Positions 11,963 to 23,022 of a DNA stretch of 64,000 nt are shown here, piece after piece. Source of the DNA: Neurospora crassa OR74A (Eukaryota; Ascomycota; Sordariomycetes; Sordariales; Sordariaceae). The position numbers were made by a program, and so were the translations under genes. How positions within the stretch are numbered: the first letter of the stretch is position 1; each line of letters opens with the position of its first letter. The stretch spans positions 6,241,917 to 6,305,916 of the forward strand of contig NC_026501.1 in assembly GCF_000182925.2 (NCBI RefSeq), given 5' to 3'. The notes under the pieces were generated by a model. It was not told the DNA's origin and did no database searches. It saw nothing but the letters and a program-made list of their open reading frames with translations.

Positions 11963-13949
11963 ATTTGGGTAATAGTTAGTACTTTGAGACCTTTGTAGGT
12001 AATAAGAATTAATTAGTTCCAGTAGGAAGGTTATACTCTAAATTAGTAGAAGAAAGTTATTGTATTAATAATTGTAATAAAATATTTCCTTTATATAAAT
12101 GTAATAACCTTATTTTATAAAGGGAGGGGGTAGTTATTAGGAACGGTAAGGCTATTAATAACCTTTATATCAATAACCGGCCGCCCTTTTTACTTCCCAT
12201 CCCTTATTTCTCTCTAAACTACGAATACCGGGTACGTAAATAGAGTTACCTAAATAATCTATTATATTTTCCTTTACTTATATAGTATATTAAAGACTTT
12301 ATTAATAATAGCCTACTCCTTTTTATTTAATAGATATATTTTTATAGTTACTCTTTAATTCTACTAACCTTCTACTAGAGGTATATATATATACTCCTCC
12401 TTAGGTATATTTACTAATCCCCCTTCCTTTTATAATAATAGAAAGGACTTTATTAGCTTTTTTAGGGCTTGGGCGTAGTCTTTATCGGCTGTATAAATAT
12501 AAACACCTTCTTTAATAACTATTTCTAACCTATCTATACAAATACCTAAGGTTAAATACTTTTTTAAAACGGTTAAAAGATTTAGTAATTGAAGTTTATT
12601 TAATTTAGGGGTAGAGTATTAACTATATACGGCCGTTTCGATAGCGGGGGTAAAGTTTATTTTGAAATTTATTAGGGGAATATAGTTAGCTATAATATAT
12701 TTAATAATTTTATTAATAGTAACTATAGGATTTTCGTTTAGAGTATTGAATATTTAAATAAAGAAGGCGGCGATTTTAATTTTATTCTAATCGCTAACAA
12801 AATATCTACTATTTTTATATTCTTCGATATAACCGATATACTACTTTTTAAGGATTATACGAACTCCTCTAATAGAATTTTTAAATAGTATTAATTTTAG
12901 GGATTTATAATTAACTATTATATTTATTATACTATTATTACTAGAATTGAATATAAAGTTTCGACCTTTAGGTAGGGGTTTGTAATAAACAGTTACTATA
13001 GTCTCTTCGCCGGGTTGTAGGACGGTTTTCTTTAAAACAGTAACTTTCCTTACGTATTTTATAGAATAGCGTTGGACGTTAAAAGGTATTACTAATAGGC
13101 TTATATTAGAGAAGGTAATATATTCGGTATTATAGTTAATATCTGTTTATTGTAGGTAAAGGAAAGAATTTATTAAAAGGAGGTTTGGTTATAATTTGTC
13201 TATTACCTAACCGGCTGTCTGGATTTTAATTAAGTTAGTCTTACTATTTACTATTCTTTTGAAGTAGAATATAAAGGTCGCTTATTTAGTAAGTTTTAAG
13301 GATTTACTATTAACTCCCCGAATTTTAATAGTATATTTTATTGAAATTAAATATTCGAAGGTCAATAAGAAGTCTCGGCCGATAATTATCTTAGTAGCGC
13401 CTAGGTCTATATATATTTCGGTTTTATTAGCTTTAAGCGAAGTTCGAACTATAATATAGAAGTAAATATAATTAAATAGTAGGCTTTTTAAAATTTCCTT
13501 ATCCTTATAGATTAGTACTTTAAATATCGGTAGCCTAATAGCGGAAGAAGATACTTTCTAGGGAGCGTAATATTTATAACCTACTTTAATATCCTTATAG
13601 GAATCGATATATTAGAATAGGGCGTTTCGAGAAGGAAATACTTCTATATAATAAATATATATTTAAAATAAAGGGGCTATTAATAAGGGGGCGCAGGGTT
13701 ATTTATATACTAAGTATAGCTTTATATAGTAGCGTTTTACTTTTATTACTAGGAATTCCTTATAATAGTAGGAATATTTTAATTTATTACTAGAATTTAT
13801 ATTTATAGTATAAAATACGCCAGCGTTATTACTTAAATCTAATAAAATAGAAATATTATTAATATAAACGGTTTAATTGTCCTCCGAATCCTTAGTTTCC
13901 TTACTATACGATTCGTTAATATAATGAGCCCTATCCCTACAGTTATTGC

Positions 13950-14125
13950 AGCAGTTACAATTATTATATTAATTATAATTATTGCGGCGGTTTCAATTAT
14001 TATATTAATTATAATTATTACATCGGTTATAATTATTATAATAGTTATAATTATTATAACAGTCGTTGTTACGCTAATTATAATCCTTCTATCTATTATT
14101 TTAATTATTGCGGTTATCTTAATTT
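13950..14125. repeat. imperfect AT-rich low-complexity tract inside the Gypsy element
   Basis: Degenerate repetition of units resembling AATTATAATTATT with occasional GC-containing interruptions. On the element's coding strand this would have been an Asn/Gln/Tyr-rich segment. The 99-codon plus-strand ORF across it, made of Ile and Val, is an artefact of the repeat. Confidence 0.6.
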
Positions 14126-17100
14126 TAATTATATTAATTAGTAAGGATAATTGCTTCGATTTTAACGGCGGCGCCGGTAATTTTCTAATAAATATAGGAG
14201 TATTATTTATAAGTAATTACTAATAGGATTACTTTAGTACTTTCTATTTCTATAAAGTATTTAACAAGGGTACCCTTTTTAGTAAGTAAATTAAAATATT
14301 ATTTAATTTTAAAATCTATACTAATTTAAATCTAAATTATAATACTATACTAATTCTCTCTAATATAATAGAAAATTCCTATTGCGCGAGTATAGCGGAA
14401 CTTACACTAAATGAATTAGGATAATGTATTCTTATTATAGGTAATATCCTTAAATTTAAAACGGTCCTTAGTAAATTTCCTAATTATAATAACTGAGTTG
14501 GGTAAGAAACAATTAATTAATACTTCTAATACGAATTCGAAATTATTTTAACGGAAATATTTATATTTAAAGGGATTAATTTCGTTACTTTACTATAGTA
14601 TAGCCGTACTACTAAGTAAAGTAGAAAAATATTATATAATTTATTTTTTAATATTAACGGCAGTATTTTCGTTTTTAAAAAATAAAAAGAAATATTTACG
14701 AAAGAGGAAGGTATTTATATAAATTAGAGTTTTATTATTAGTAATTACGCTAATATTATCCGGATTAATATAAAAGGGGACGAATTAATTAATATCTTTA
14801 TACTTTAACTTAAAATTAAACTTTTAAAAATAGGAGGAATATCCGGTATCGGCGGTATTAGTACGATAATAATTATTATAAAGTTCGTTATTAAATAAAT
14901 CTCTTCTATTAAGGGGGCCGCCTCCTTTAGGGGGACCGCCGCTAGGAGGGGGCTTCGGAAAGGGAGTATTTCTATCCTCGGAGTTAAAGCTATTAGGATT
15001 AGGATCTTTATAATTATATTTAAATTTATAGCGCTTCTCGCAGCGAACTTTCCTAGCCTTATAATACTTTTTATAATAGTACTCGTATTTAGAATTAATA
15101 GAATTAAATTTATTTAAATTAAATAATAAGTTATTACTATCTTTTAATTTAGGAAGTTTATTATTTCTACTACTAGAAGCCTTTAAAGTTTATTTACCTT
15201 TTCCTTTATTGGCCGCAGCGCGGACTTCGGTAGCAAATTACTTTTAAAGTTGAATAACAGTTTTAAAGCAGCTTTAGAATTCGGTTAAACGATAATTCGA
15301 AGCAGCACTATTATATTTTAGGAAGGGGCGTAAACTAGGACCGGCTATTTAATTACCTTTATAGTTCAACAATAGGCCGGAATAAATTTAATTAGGCAAA
15401 ATATATAGCTAACGGGCCGCTTCGGCCCTATTAATACTTAGAAAGAAATTAATTAATTTAGTACAGTAAAAGTAGGTAGGGTTAAAATTATCGGTATTAT
15501 TAACTACTATAATATAGTACTTAATAGGTTTAATATTAGGATAATTATAGTTGGGCGCTAGTCTTTCGGTAGAGTAGAGTTCGATAATAGGGATTTTAGG
15601 GCTTATACGAATTATTATTTTTATTAATTTGCTAATAGTTATTATTTTAACGTTATTTAGAACCTAGCCGATAATAGGCGAGTAGGTACTAGATTTATAG
15701 AGATTGGTAATAGTAAGGAGCTATTACTCGATAGCCTTAATTATTTTAAATATTTTCTCTACCTAAATTTTACTAATATTTAAAGATTTAATTACTCTTT
15801 TAAAATATTAATTAATTTTAATTTACTCTTTACGAAATAATAGGTTTAATTGGCTAATATTAGTATTAAGTAGGTTAATATTTTAATTAGTTGTATTTAA
15901 GCTACTACTTATATTTTTAACTATATTATAAACGTTTTAAGAGTATTTTAGATTATCCTTAATATTAAATATAATATTATTAATATTTTTATTAAAATAG
16001 GATATATCTTTATTTACTTTAACTTCGAGATTATTAATATAAATATTAATAAGGTTAATTTTGGCTACATTAGTATTAAATTTATTTTAAATATTATCGA
16101 ATTCGCAATTAATATTCTAATTATAGTACTTTATCTGTATAAATATAAATTAATTAGTATTCTTACTAGTAAATAAATTAGGGGGTGTATTTATACATAG
16201 GTAGTTATAGCCGGGTGGCGTACTACTTCTAATTTAATAAGATTTTCGGATAGGAGTTAAAGTATTAGGTAAAGAGGTACGGAGCTTGGGTGAAGCGGAT
16301 AAGGTAGTATTAAACTAAGGTAATAAGGTTGGAATTGGGTTAGATAATTTCCGGGGGCTTGGAGGAGCTCTATCGGCCAATACTATTAGAAGGGGTATAA
16401 TAGGGGGAAGTATATTAAATAGGTCGGTTTTATTAGGGCTATCGACTAGCGGTAGTAAGTCCGGATTATCAGGGCTTTTATTTAGTCCGGCGTTTATTGT
16501 ACGAAAATTGTAATTGAGTCGGAGGTTAATCCGTCTCGTCGGGTTTTTAGATATTTTGCAATAAGTCGTTTTAAGGAAATTGGGAGGAAGTAGTACCGAA
16601 TTTCTAGGCGGATCTTTATTATTAAATAAATTAAATATAAGGTTCGCTATAGTAATAATAGTAAGTTATTAGTATAGTATTAATACTACAATTATAGAAC
16701 TATATAAATATAGAGTAGGGGAAAATTGTTAAGTAAAATTATTAAAGTAAAATCGTTGGAGCGAGGGATACCCGTTGTATTAAGGGATTACGTACGTACT
16801 AAAGTCCGTTTGTACGATAGTTTGGATTAGGGTAATATAGTTAATTATATTAGTATTAGCTAGTAATAATAGTAGTACTAAGAATATATAAGGATTTTAC
16901 TAAGGGGCTAAAGTATAATTAAGTAAGAGTATAGAAGAGAGAGGTGAATAATTAAGGTAACCGAAGTAGCGATAGCCGGTAAAGGGGGGTTAATTGCGGG
17001 GTCGATGTTTATTGAAGAGAGTTATAGGATTTAATAATTGGGAGCGTAAAGTATATTGTAGAGCGATTAAGCGACTTTTTAATTAAGGAATTAATTAATT

Positions 17101-17144
17101 AAAAATAGTTTAGTTAATTAGATTTTTTAATTATAGTTATTAGA

Positions 17145-17487
17145 TATTATAGTTCGCTAGGTTTGTTTAGAAATTCTAAATATTTATTAATGTAATTAAT
17201 AATATTAAAGTAAAAAAGCGAGATGTAGAAGGAAGTTTTACGGCTATTGGCCGGCCTAGATAGGGATCTTTTTATGTAAGGACCCTGGTCTTAGGTAAGG
17301 GTCTACCCTAATTTACAGGGGTGGGTCCCACTTCCCGCGAGCCGCCTACTAATAATAGTCGGCTAGTATGCACTCGACCGTAGTATTGGGCGTACCTCGG
17401 CCGTAGTACCGGATTGGGTGTAACTTAATTAAGCTGTATACCAACCTAGTACCCTATTCTATAGTTAATTGTATATATCCAGTAATA
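17145..17487 (-). repeat. right LTR of the Gypsy element (343 bp)
   Basis: Direct repeat of 8823-9165. It starts TATTATAG, which equals TGTTACGG after three RIP-type changes, and ends GTAATA. It is followed immediately by the second ATTAT target duplicate (17488-17492). This copy differs from the left copy mostly by transitions, some in each direction, so both copies were mutated independently. Confidence 0.92.
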
Positions 17488-19179
17488 ATTATTTAAATTT
17501 CGGTTGACTAACTTGTTTGTTAGTAAAATCCCCGCTACCTTATCCTCCTATAGTAATATACCCTCTATTCCTACCCTCTCTCGTAGTTTAATTAATCCTT
17601 TTATTACTTTAACCCTACAAACGGTCGATATATTATTGTTATAAAAGTTATAGATTCTAACCAGTACCGAGAAGTTTAAGTGCGTTATAATAAATACTAT
17701 ACTAGTAGAAATTAAGAAGAATTTAGAAGAGGACCGGTAGCGAGAGGAGCGTACGGGGGTAAAATTATATAGTACTGTATATTAGGAGTTAGTATAGGTA
17801 TAAGCGTATAATTTTGGCTATAAGTATAAGAATTATAATAAGGTTATTGAGTATTAGATATACTATATTATAGATAGGAGTATAACCTATTATAACCTTA
17901 ATATTAAAAATGTGGGTAAGTAGGTACGCGCTATATTGCTAGGGAAGGCTATAGTAGCTAACCTACTATTTAAATTAGTATAAAATATGTTGGGTAATAA
18001 GGTAGTAGCCGCCTTTGGTATTGGCGATAGTAATAGTAAATGTAAGGGAGGAGGTAATAGTCTATTGGTTAATATTAATATTATTAATAATATTAATAGT
18101 AATAATAGTAGTACTAATATAGAGACTATAAATAATCTATTATAAGCTATACTAAGGAGGGACGATTTTAAAGGTTTATACTAGCTATACCCTCTTCCCC
18201 TATACCTACTATACCCGTTACTATACTAGTACTTCCTTCCCTATTTTTAATATCTTTAAATTTAGCTACTTTATACTACCGGCGGCTTTATTACTAACTT
18301 GGTAATCGTTAGCGGCTATAATTATAATATGGCGGGCGTTTTCCCCTTACTGGGTAAAACGGTAATTATCAATTCGTATACACTATTAAAATATTTTATT
18401 ACTATATTCTATAAATACCTAACCGACTGCGAGACTTTTACTATTAGGTATACTAACGCTAACCTTCCTTCTATTTCTATAACGATTATAGTATTTATTT
18501 GGCTATTAGTATTACTATTAATTGTATTGCCGTTGGTAGTAGGCGAGGAGGATAAGGGTGAGGAGATTAAAGATTCCTTAATAGAGGTTGGAAAATTATT
18601 TATACTACGTCCGCCCGTACCTTCAATTTTCGGTCTTCGTTCGTTACCGCCACCCCCCGCCCCGCCTAATTGGCCAGCTAAAAAGATTATTATTAAGTTT
18701 TTTAAAGCGTTCTATAAGTATTATTATATTAGGTTATTAATTAAAATAGTACTAGTATATAGAATTCTAATTGCTTTAAGGAATAAGTTCCGGAATAAGG
18801 AGGCGCTACCCGATATATTTGTACTTAGAGAGTAGCTAGTAGAGTGGTTTACGAAGCTAGGGTTTAATTACGACTTCTATATAGTATTTAGGGACGGTAT
18901 TAAAAATTTCCTTAAAATTGAGTATACGGTATTGGTAATATAGTTAAGCTATGGTAAGTATGCCTTCTAACCCCTATTATTGTAATTTAATTAATTAGTA
19001 TATATTTTAGACCTGTAATTTAATATTATATTTAAGTACGGCATTGCTAGAGCTTTCGCTTTTATAGTAGGTAGTATTATTATTAGCGGTCTTAGCGAGC
19101 AATAACGATATTACGAGTCGATTTATAGCGAAAGAGGGGGGTTTCTGGTATTTTGGTATTATTATATAAATAAATACAA

Positions 19180-19270
19180 TTTCTAGCACTTCTGGCACTT
19201 CTGGTACTTCTGGTACTTTTGGTATTTTTGGCACTTCTAGTATTTCTAGTATTTCTGGTATTTTTAGTAT
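19180..19270. repeat. 9-bp minisatellite, about ten degenerate copies
   Basis: Tandem units of the form ACTTCTGGC or ATTTCTGGT. On the minus strand they encode a repeating Val-Pro-Glu tripeptide. The array lies just beyond the C-terminal end of the transposase relic and may once have been its tail or a linker between the two convergent genes. Confidence 0.8.
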
Positions 19271-19289
19271 ATAATTTAATTTAATATAT

Positions 19290-20450
19290 ATAAATCTATC
19301 TCTCCCTTCTATATTCTTTACCGCCGCTTAGATATAGTACTCGTCTCTCTATATTTAACTAGCTCGTTAGTATATAACTCGCTATACTCTTTATTAATAT
19401 TATTAAATCGATTTATTACTAGTTTTATATTCTTAAAATAGCTATAGATCTATTATACTTTATACCCTATATCCTATACTAATTGTTTAAAAAACGTAAT
19501 AAAATTGTTGTTTGATATCTTATTACCGCCTTCGTTACAATATACCCTCTTAAATTGCTATTTAAAGTTACTAAAGTATATTTCGATAGGGTTAAATTTA
19601 GGAGAATATAACGGTAAATACTATAATAGAACCCCCTTCTAATTATATACGTATTAGAATTCGGTATAAAAGTACTAATTAGCGTTATTTATTATTAAAA
19701 TACTATTGTAATTAGGAAATAGATTTATTTTAAGGAATAGGTATTTTACTATTTAGTTCTAGACTCCGGTTAAGTCCGTTATACTTCTAAATACTAATAT
19801 ATTAAGTAACCTATTTATTATAATAGCTAAGAGGAGGTAATACTATATATTACGTACGAACTTACTTAATATTATTATAATAGTACTATAGGGTACCTAG
19901 TTAGTATAACGAACGCCGTCCCTTCGGTTTGTACTAAATTCGTTATAGAATATAAATATTTTTATAGTAAATAAAGAGATTTTTAATATTTATTCGGCTA
20001 CTAGTATAGGGGATTATTATAATACTTTTATATAGAGTCGCTTCTTCTTCTACTTCTCTTATCGAAGGTACCGCCGTACGGTTTCGATTGAAATGTATAT
20101 ATTATATTCGTTGGCTAGAAAGGCACAAATCTCGTCGAAGTATAAATTGGGTTTTAATATAAGGAGGTTTATAACTTCCTTTATAATATTAATTATAGTT
20201 AATAAAATATAGGGAGTAATATAGTATATACTATATTTTAAACGTTTATATAGGAAGCTTTCTAATATTCTAAGAAACTTATAATAGTAAAAATACCTTA
20301 CTAATATCCGATAGAGTATATTTATATTTCTACGTACTCTTTATATTTATACTAATAATTTTAGCGATATTATTAGGATGCTCGTTATTTATTAGTATTA
20401 TTATTATTAATACCTTCTAACAGGTATTAGGGAAGTATACTATATCGATA
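19290..20450 (-). pseudogene. Tc1/IS630-type DDE transposase, RIP-inactivated
   Basis: Minus-strand reading shows a helix-turn-helix-like segment (ICAFLANEYNIYISIETVRR), then NEFSTNRRDGVRYTN at about 19,905-19,948, matching the first catalytic Asp block of fungal IS630/Tc1 transposases (Asp/Glu-x-x-x-x-x-Arg-Asp-Gly). The Asp-Asn-Ala block survives as NNAN. LPLYSPKFNPIE at about 19,582-19,635 holds the third acidic residue of the DDE/DDD triad. Gln and Trp codons are repeatedly replaced by TAA or TAG. Its position next to the right inverted repeat supports it as the transposase of the outer element. It is non-functional. Confidence 0.88.
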
Positions 20451-20600
20451 ATAGTTTAAAAGATAACGTAAATATCAAAATAGATAATTGTACAACGTAG
20501 AGTATTAAAATATCGACTTTTTGTACTAGTTTTGGCTAGATTTCGATGTTAAATGATTGAGTTGAGTCGTGTAAAGCGATGTCAAATGGCCAGATTTGTC

Positions 20601-20670
20601 AAATGCGGTGTGTGTGTGTACACGCACACACACCTCTTGCTAAGACTGCACAGGCGATTGAGTGTGGGAA
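20601..20670 (-). repeat. right terminal inverted repeat of the outer DNA transposon
   Basis: Reads AAATGCGGTGTGTG through a GT/CA palindromic stretch to GAGTGTGGGAA, the inverted counterpart of 7607-7680. Flanking sequence outside both repeats is unrelated. Base composition here is normal, whereas AT-rich DNA ends at about 20,530. Confidence 0.85.
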
Positions 20671-21509
20671 CACAACAAGCGGCGGATTGGCCAAACTCGG
20701 CCGTTTGTCGTTTGTCTTATTTTTTCTTTCTTTGGACACACCGAGAATTTGGACCTCAACGGCCCAGCCCGCTTCTGCTTCGGTTTGTCAACGCCACTTT
20801 CCACCTGCCCATTCTTCGGCTAAGCGGCCTCACTCAGGCCTTTCTCTCTCCTTTAAGAGATGCAGATTTCGCAGCTGGAGAGCGGAACGGTCGTCGGTCA
20901 ATTGGCAATCGGTTGCTAAATAACGTCAACACCTCCATCCGTTTTGCGTTTGTAATGGGAGATGTTGAGAAAACCACGGACGGCCCTGAAGAGCTTGATC
21001 AGTGATCAAGCAGAACAGTCAAGCATCGAAGATATGCCTTGTCTAATTTCTCCTTCCCTTTTGAGGCGACACCCGGTGGATCCAAGTTGTTGCTCGACCG
21101 GCGGGACGCATGGTCCCTGTTGACATCTTATATTCTTTCGGAATGTGCTCCGGTATCTCCGATATCAGTACATATGCACCGGCCCTGCAAGCTGATTGTT
21201 AGTAGGTTCGCTACGCCTGCGATATGAAGCTATTGCCAATATCAGCTAACCGATTTAAGTCAAACATTCTCAGCCCTAGGAGCAGGAACACCATGTCAAG
21301 ATGCAGTCCGCAGATTCTAGACCAGGAACCGTTACCCGACAAAGCTTGACGCGCCATTATCCCACCTCTTTGAGTTTTCTTTGAAGAGGAAGGTCACCCT
21401 TGCAATGGTGAAGTGTTGAGGAGCCTCTCCGTTTATAAGCACAGTCCTTACCTACCTATCGAATTATCCCCTCTTTCTTCAGTTAGATTTTAGGGCCGTG
21501 GTATCAAAG
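20671..21509. other. intergenic, GH71 promoter region
   Basis: No gene seen. A TATA-like TTTATAAGC lies near 21,432, about 75 bases before the GH71 start, followed by a pyrimidine-rich stretch typical of fungal 5' leaders. Confidence 0.5.
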
Positions 21510-23022
21510 ATGAAATACTCATTTTCCGTTCGTTTAGTAACAGCGCTGGCGCTGCTGCCCTTTGCGCAAGCAGCGAAGGAGGTCTTTGCTCACTTTATTG
21601 TAAGTCCACCCCCACCCGTTGGCAAACAAGAAACACTCAACTCACACATGCTTTAAGGTGGGAAATGCTCGTTATTATGACCTGCCTGACTGGCAGGATG
21701 ACATCCGTCTTGCACAGAAAGCTTCCATCGATGGCTTCGTTCTTAACATTGCTTCGCAAGACGAAAGCAACGCCAACTCCCTGGCCAATGCCTTCCGAGC
21801 TGCCAATGCTGTCAACTTCAAGCTGTTCTTCTCTTTTGACTATAACGCACAAGCTCCTTGGTCCAAAGACGCCATAACCGCCCTGATCAATCGCTGGGCG
21901 GATGAGCGCTCGTACTTCAAGCCTGACAACACCTACCGACCTTTAGTTTCCACCTTTGAGGGACCAGATCATGCGGAAGACTGGCATGATATCAAGGATA
22001 AGACCAACTGCCTTTTCATCCCAGACTGGTCTTCCCTCGGCCCTGCAAACGCAGCCACAAAGGCGGGTGGTGTTGTGGATGGACTATTCAGCTACACTGC
22101 TTGGCCAAAGGGGCCTTCTGCCATGACCACGGAAATGGATGAGCAGTATCGGACCGCGTTAGATGGTCGTCCTTACATTATGCCGGTCGCCGGGTGGTTC
22201 TACACCAACCTGCCCAGCTGGAACAAGAATTGGCTCTGGAAGGGAGATGAGCTTTGGGACACGCGCTGGCAGCAGATAATCGAATTCCAGCCCGAATTCG
22301 TGGAAATTCTTACCTGGAACGACTACGGCGAATCGCACTATATCGGCCCAGTCCGCGAGAAATCGCTTGGGCTGTTTCGGAGTGCAAATGCACCGCTCAA
22401 CTATGCCGAAAACATGCCGCATGATGGGTGGAGGAAATTGTTGCCCTATTATATTCAGCAGTACAAGCAAGGCAGCAAGGGCCAGTCGACCAAGCGGATC
22501 CCCACCACTGTTGTCAAAACTATGACCACTATTGTTACGGCGCCAGCTCCATCGCCGACCTCAACTGTCTTCAAAGCAGCGGAGCAGGTGGCACAGCAAG
22601 ACTTCGCTGTGCCAGAAGAGGCGGTGGTAGCCTATTATCGGATTAACCCAGCAAAAGCTTGTAGCAACGGCAACACGACTGGCAATGACCCGAAATATCA
22701 GGAGGTGTACGCACCAGACGAGCTCCTGCAGGATAACATCTTCTTCACCGCCTTGTTGGCAGAGCCAGCCGATATCAGGGTTTCGATCGGTGGGAAGGAC
22801 CAGAAGGCGACCTTCTCGAAGACGCCGCAGAACGGCAGAGCAGGAATTTATTCGGGCAAGGTGTTGTTCACCAACAGCATGGGGGATGTGGTGGTGTCGG
22901 TGACGAGAACCCTGGAAGACGGGACAACGCTGCTAATTGCGCAGGCGAAGGGAGGACCAGCTATCACGACGGAATGTGTGGGCGGAATGGTGAATTGGAA
23001 CTCAGCTGTTATCAGCTCCTGA
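21510..23022 (+). CDS. GH71 alpha-1,3-glucanase (mutanase), secreted
   Basis: Two exons, 21510-21599 and 21658-23022, joined in phase 0 across a 58-nt intron (GTAAGT...AAG), giving 484 residues. Exon 1 supplies an N-terminal signal peptide (Leu/Ala-rich, ending near FAQAAKE). The catalytic domain begins at once with AHFI-VGNARYYDLPDW, the usual GH71 opening. Likely catalytic residues are Asp252 and Glu255 in the conserved WNDYGESHYIGP, with Asp91 in FSFDYNAQAPW also near the active site. A Thr/Pro/Ser linker (about residues 325-345) leads to a C-terminal domain of about 140 residues, as in other fungal mutanases. The enzyme hydrolyses alpha-1,3-glucan of fungal walls, for cell separation, autolysis or attack on other fungi. 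It is the first gene next to the AT-rich block and shows no RIP-type damage. Confidence 0.95.

Larger units (their letters stand above)
8823..17487 (-). mobile_element. Ty3/Gypsy LTR retrotransposon, RIP-inactivated
   Basis: An 8,665-bp element with two 343-bp LTRs and a 5-bp target duplication, ATTAT, at 8818-8822 and 17488-17492. The coding strand is minus: the reverse transcriptase core is read leftwards near 11.9 kb, so gag lies towards 17 kb and RNase H and integrase towards 9-11 kb. That layout fits the Gypsy order, but I verified only the RT motif. The interior is extremely AT-rich, with stops in every frame, so no protein can be made. I could not assign a primer-binding site or polypurine tract with confidence. 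Confidence 0.9.
7960..18960 (+). pseudogene. second ORF of the outer transposon, RIP-damaged, split by the Gypsy insertion
   Basis: The left part (about 7,960-8,817) reads on the plus strand as a Lys/Thr/Pro-rich segment (for example LPKKKATPIK). The right part (about 17,493-18,960) continues on the same strand with charged segments such as EIKKNLEEDR and a 178-codon stretch free of stops at 18,299-18,835. Everything between 8,823 and 17,487 is the inserted retrotransposon. Stop codons are almost all TAG or TAA. I do not recognise the family; it could be an accessory DNA-binding protein of the transposon or part of another nested element. Whether the left and right parts belong to one gene is an inference from their position either side of the insertion. 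Confidence 0.4.
7607..20670. mobile_element. Tc1/IS630-type DNA transposon interrupted by a Gypsy element
   Basis: Outer element bounded by inverted repeats of about 70 bp (7607-7680 and 20601-20670). Removing the nested Gypsy element and one copy of its target duplication leaves about 4.4 kb, larger than a typical one-gene Tc1 element. It carries a RIP-damaged DDE transposase on the minus strand near the right end. It also carries a second, plus-strand open region that starts near the left end and resumes after the Gypsy insertion, so the two genes converge. Nearly all in-frame stops are TAA or TAG where Gln or Trp would be expected, as RIP produces. I could not identify a clear target-site duplication outside the repeats. 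Confidence 0.75.

Noticed and set aside
13924-14223. 99-codon plus-strand ORF made of Ile, Val and Thr, resembling a membrane protein
   Set aside because: It lies in a degenerate AT-rich repeat inside the Gypsy element, whose coding strand is minus. The composition explains the ORF.
18299-18835. 178-codon ORF as an independent functional gene
   Set aside because: It lies in a RIPed transposon, its flanks continue in the same frame beyond stop codons, and it begins without a plausible start context. Treated as part of a relic.
20553-21005. 150-codon ORF crossing the right inverted repeat
   Set aside because: It begins in RIPed transposon DNA, crosses the terminal repeat and ends in flanking DNA. 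No domain and no codon-use signal.
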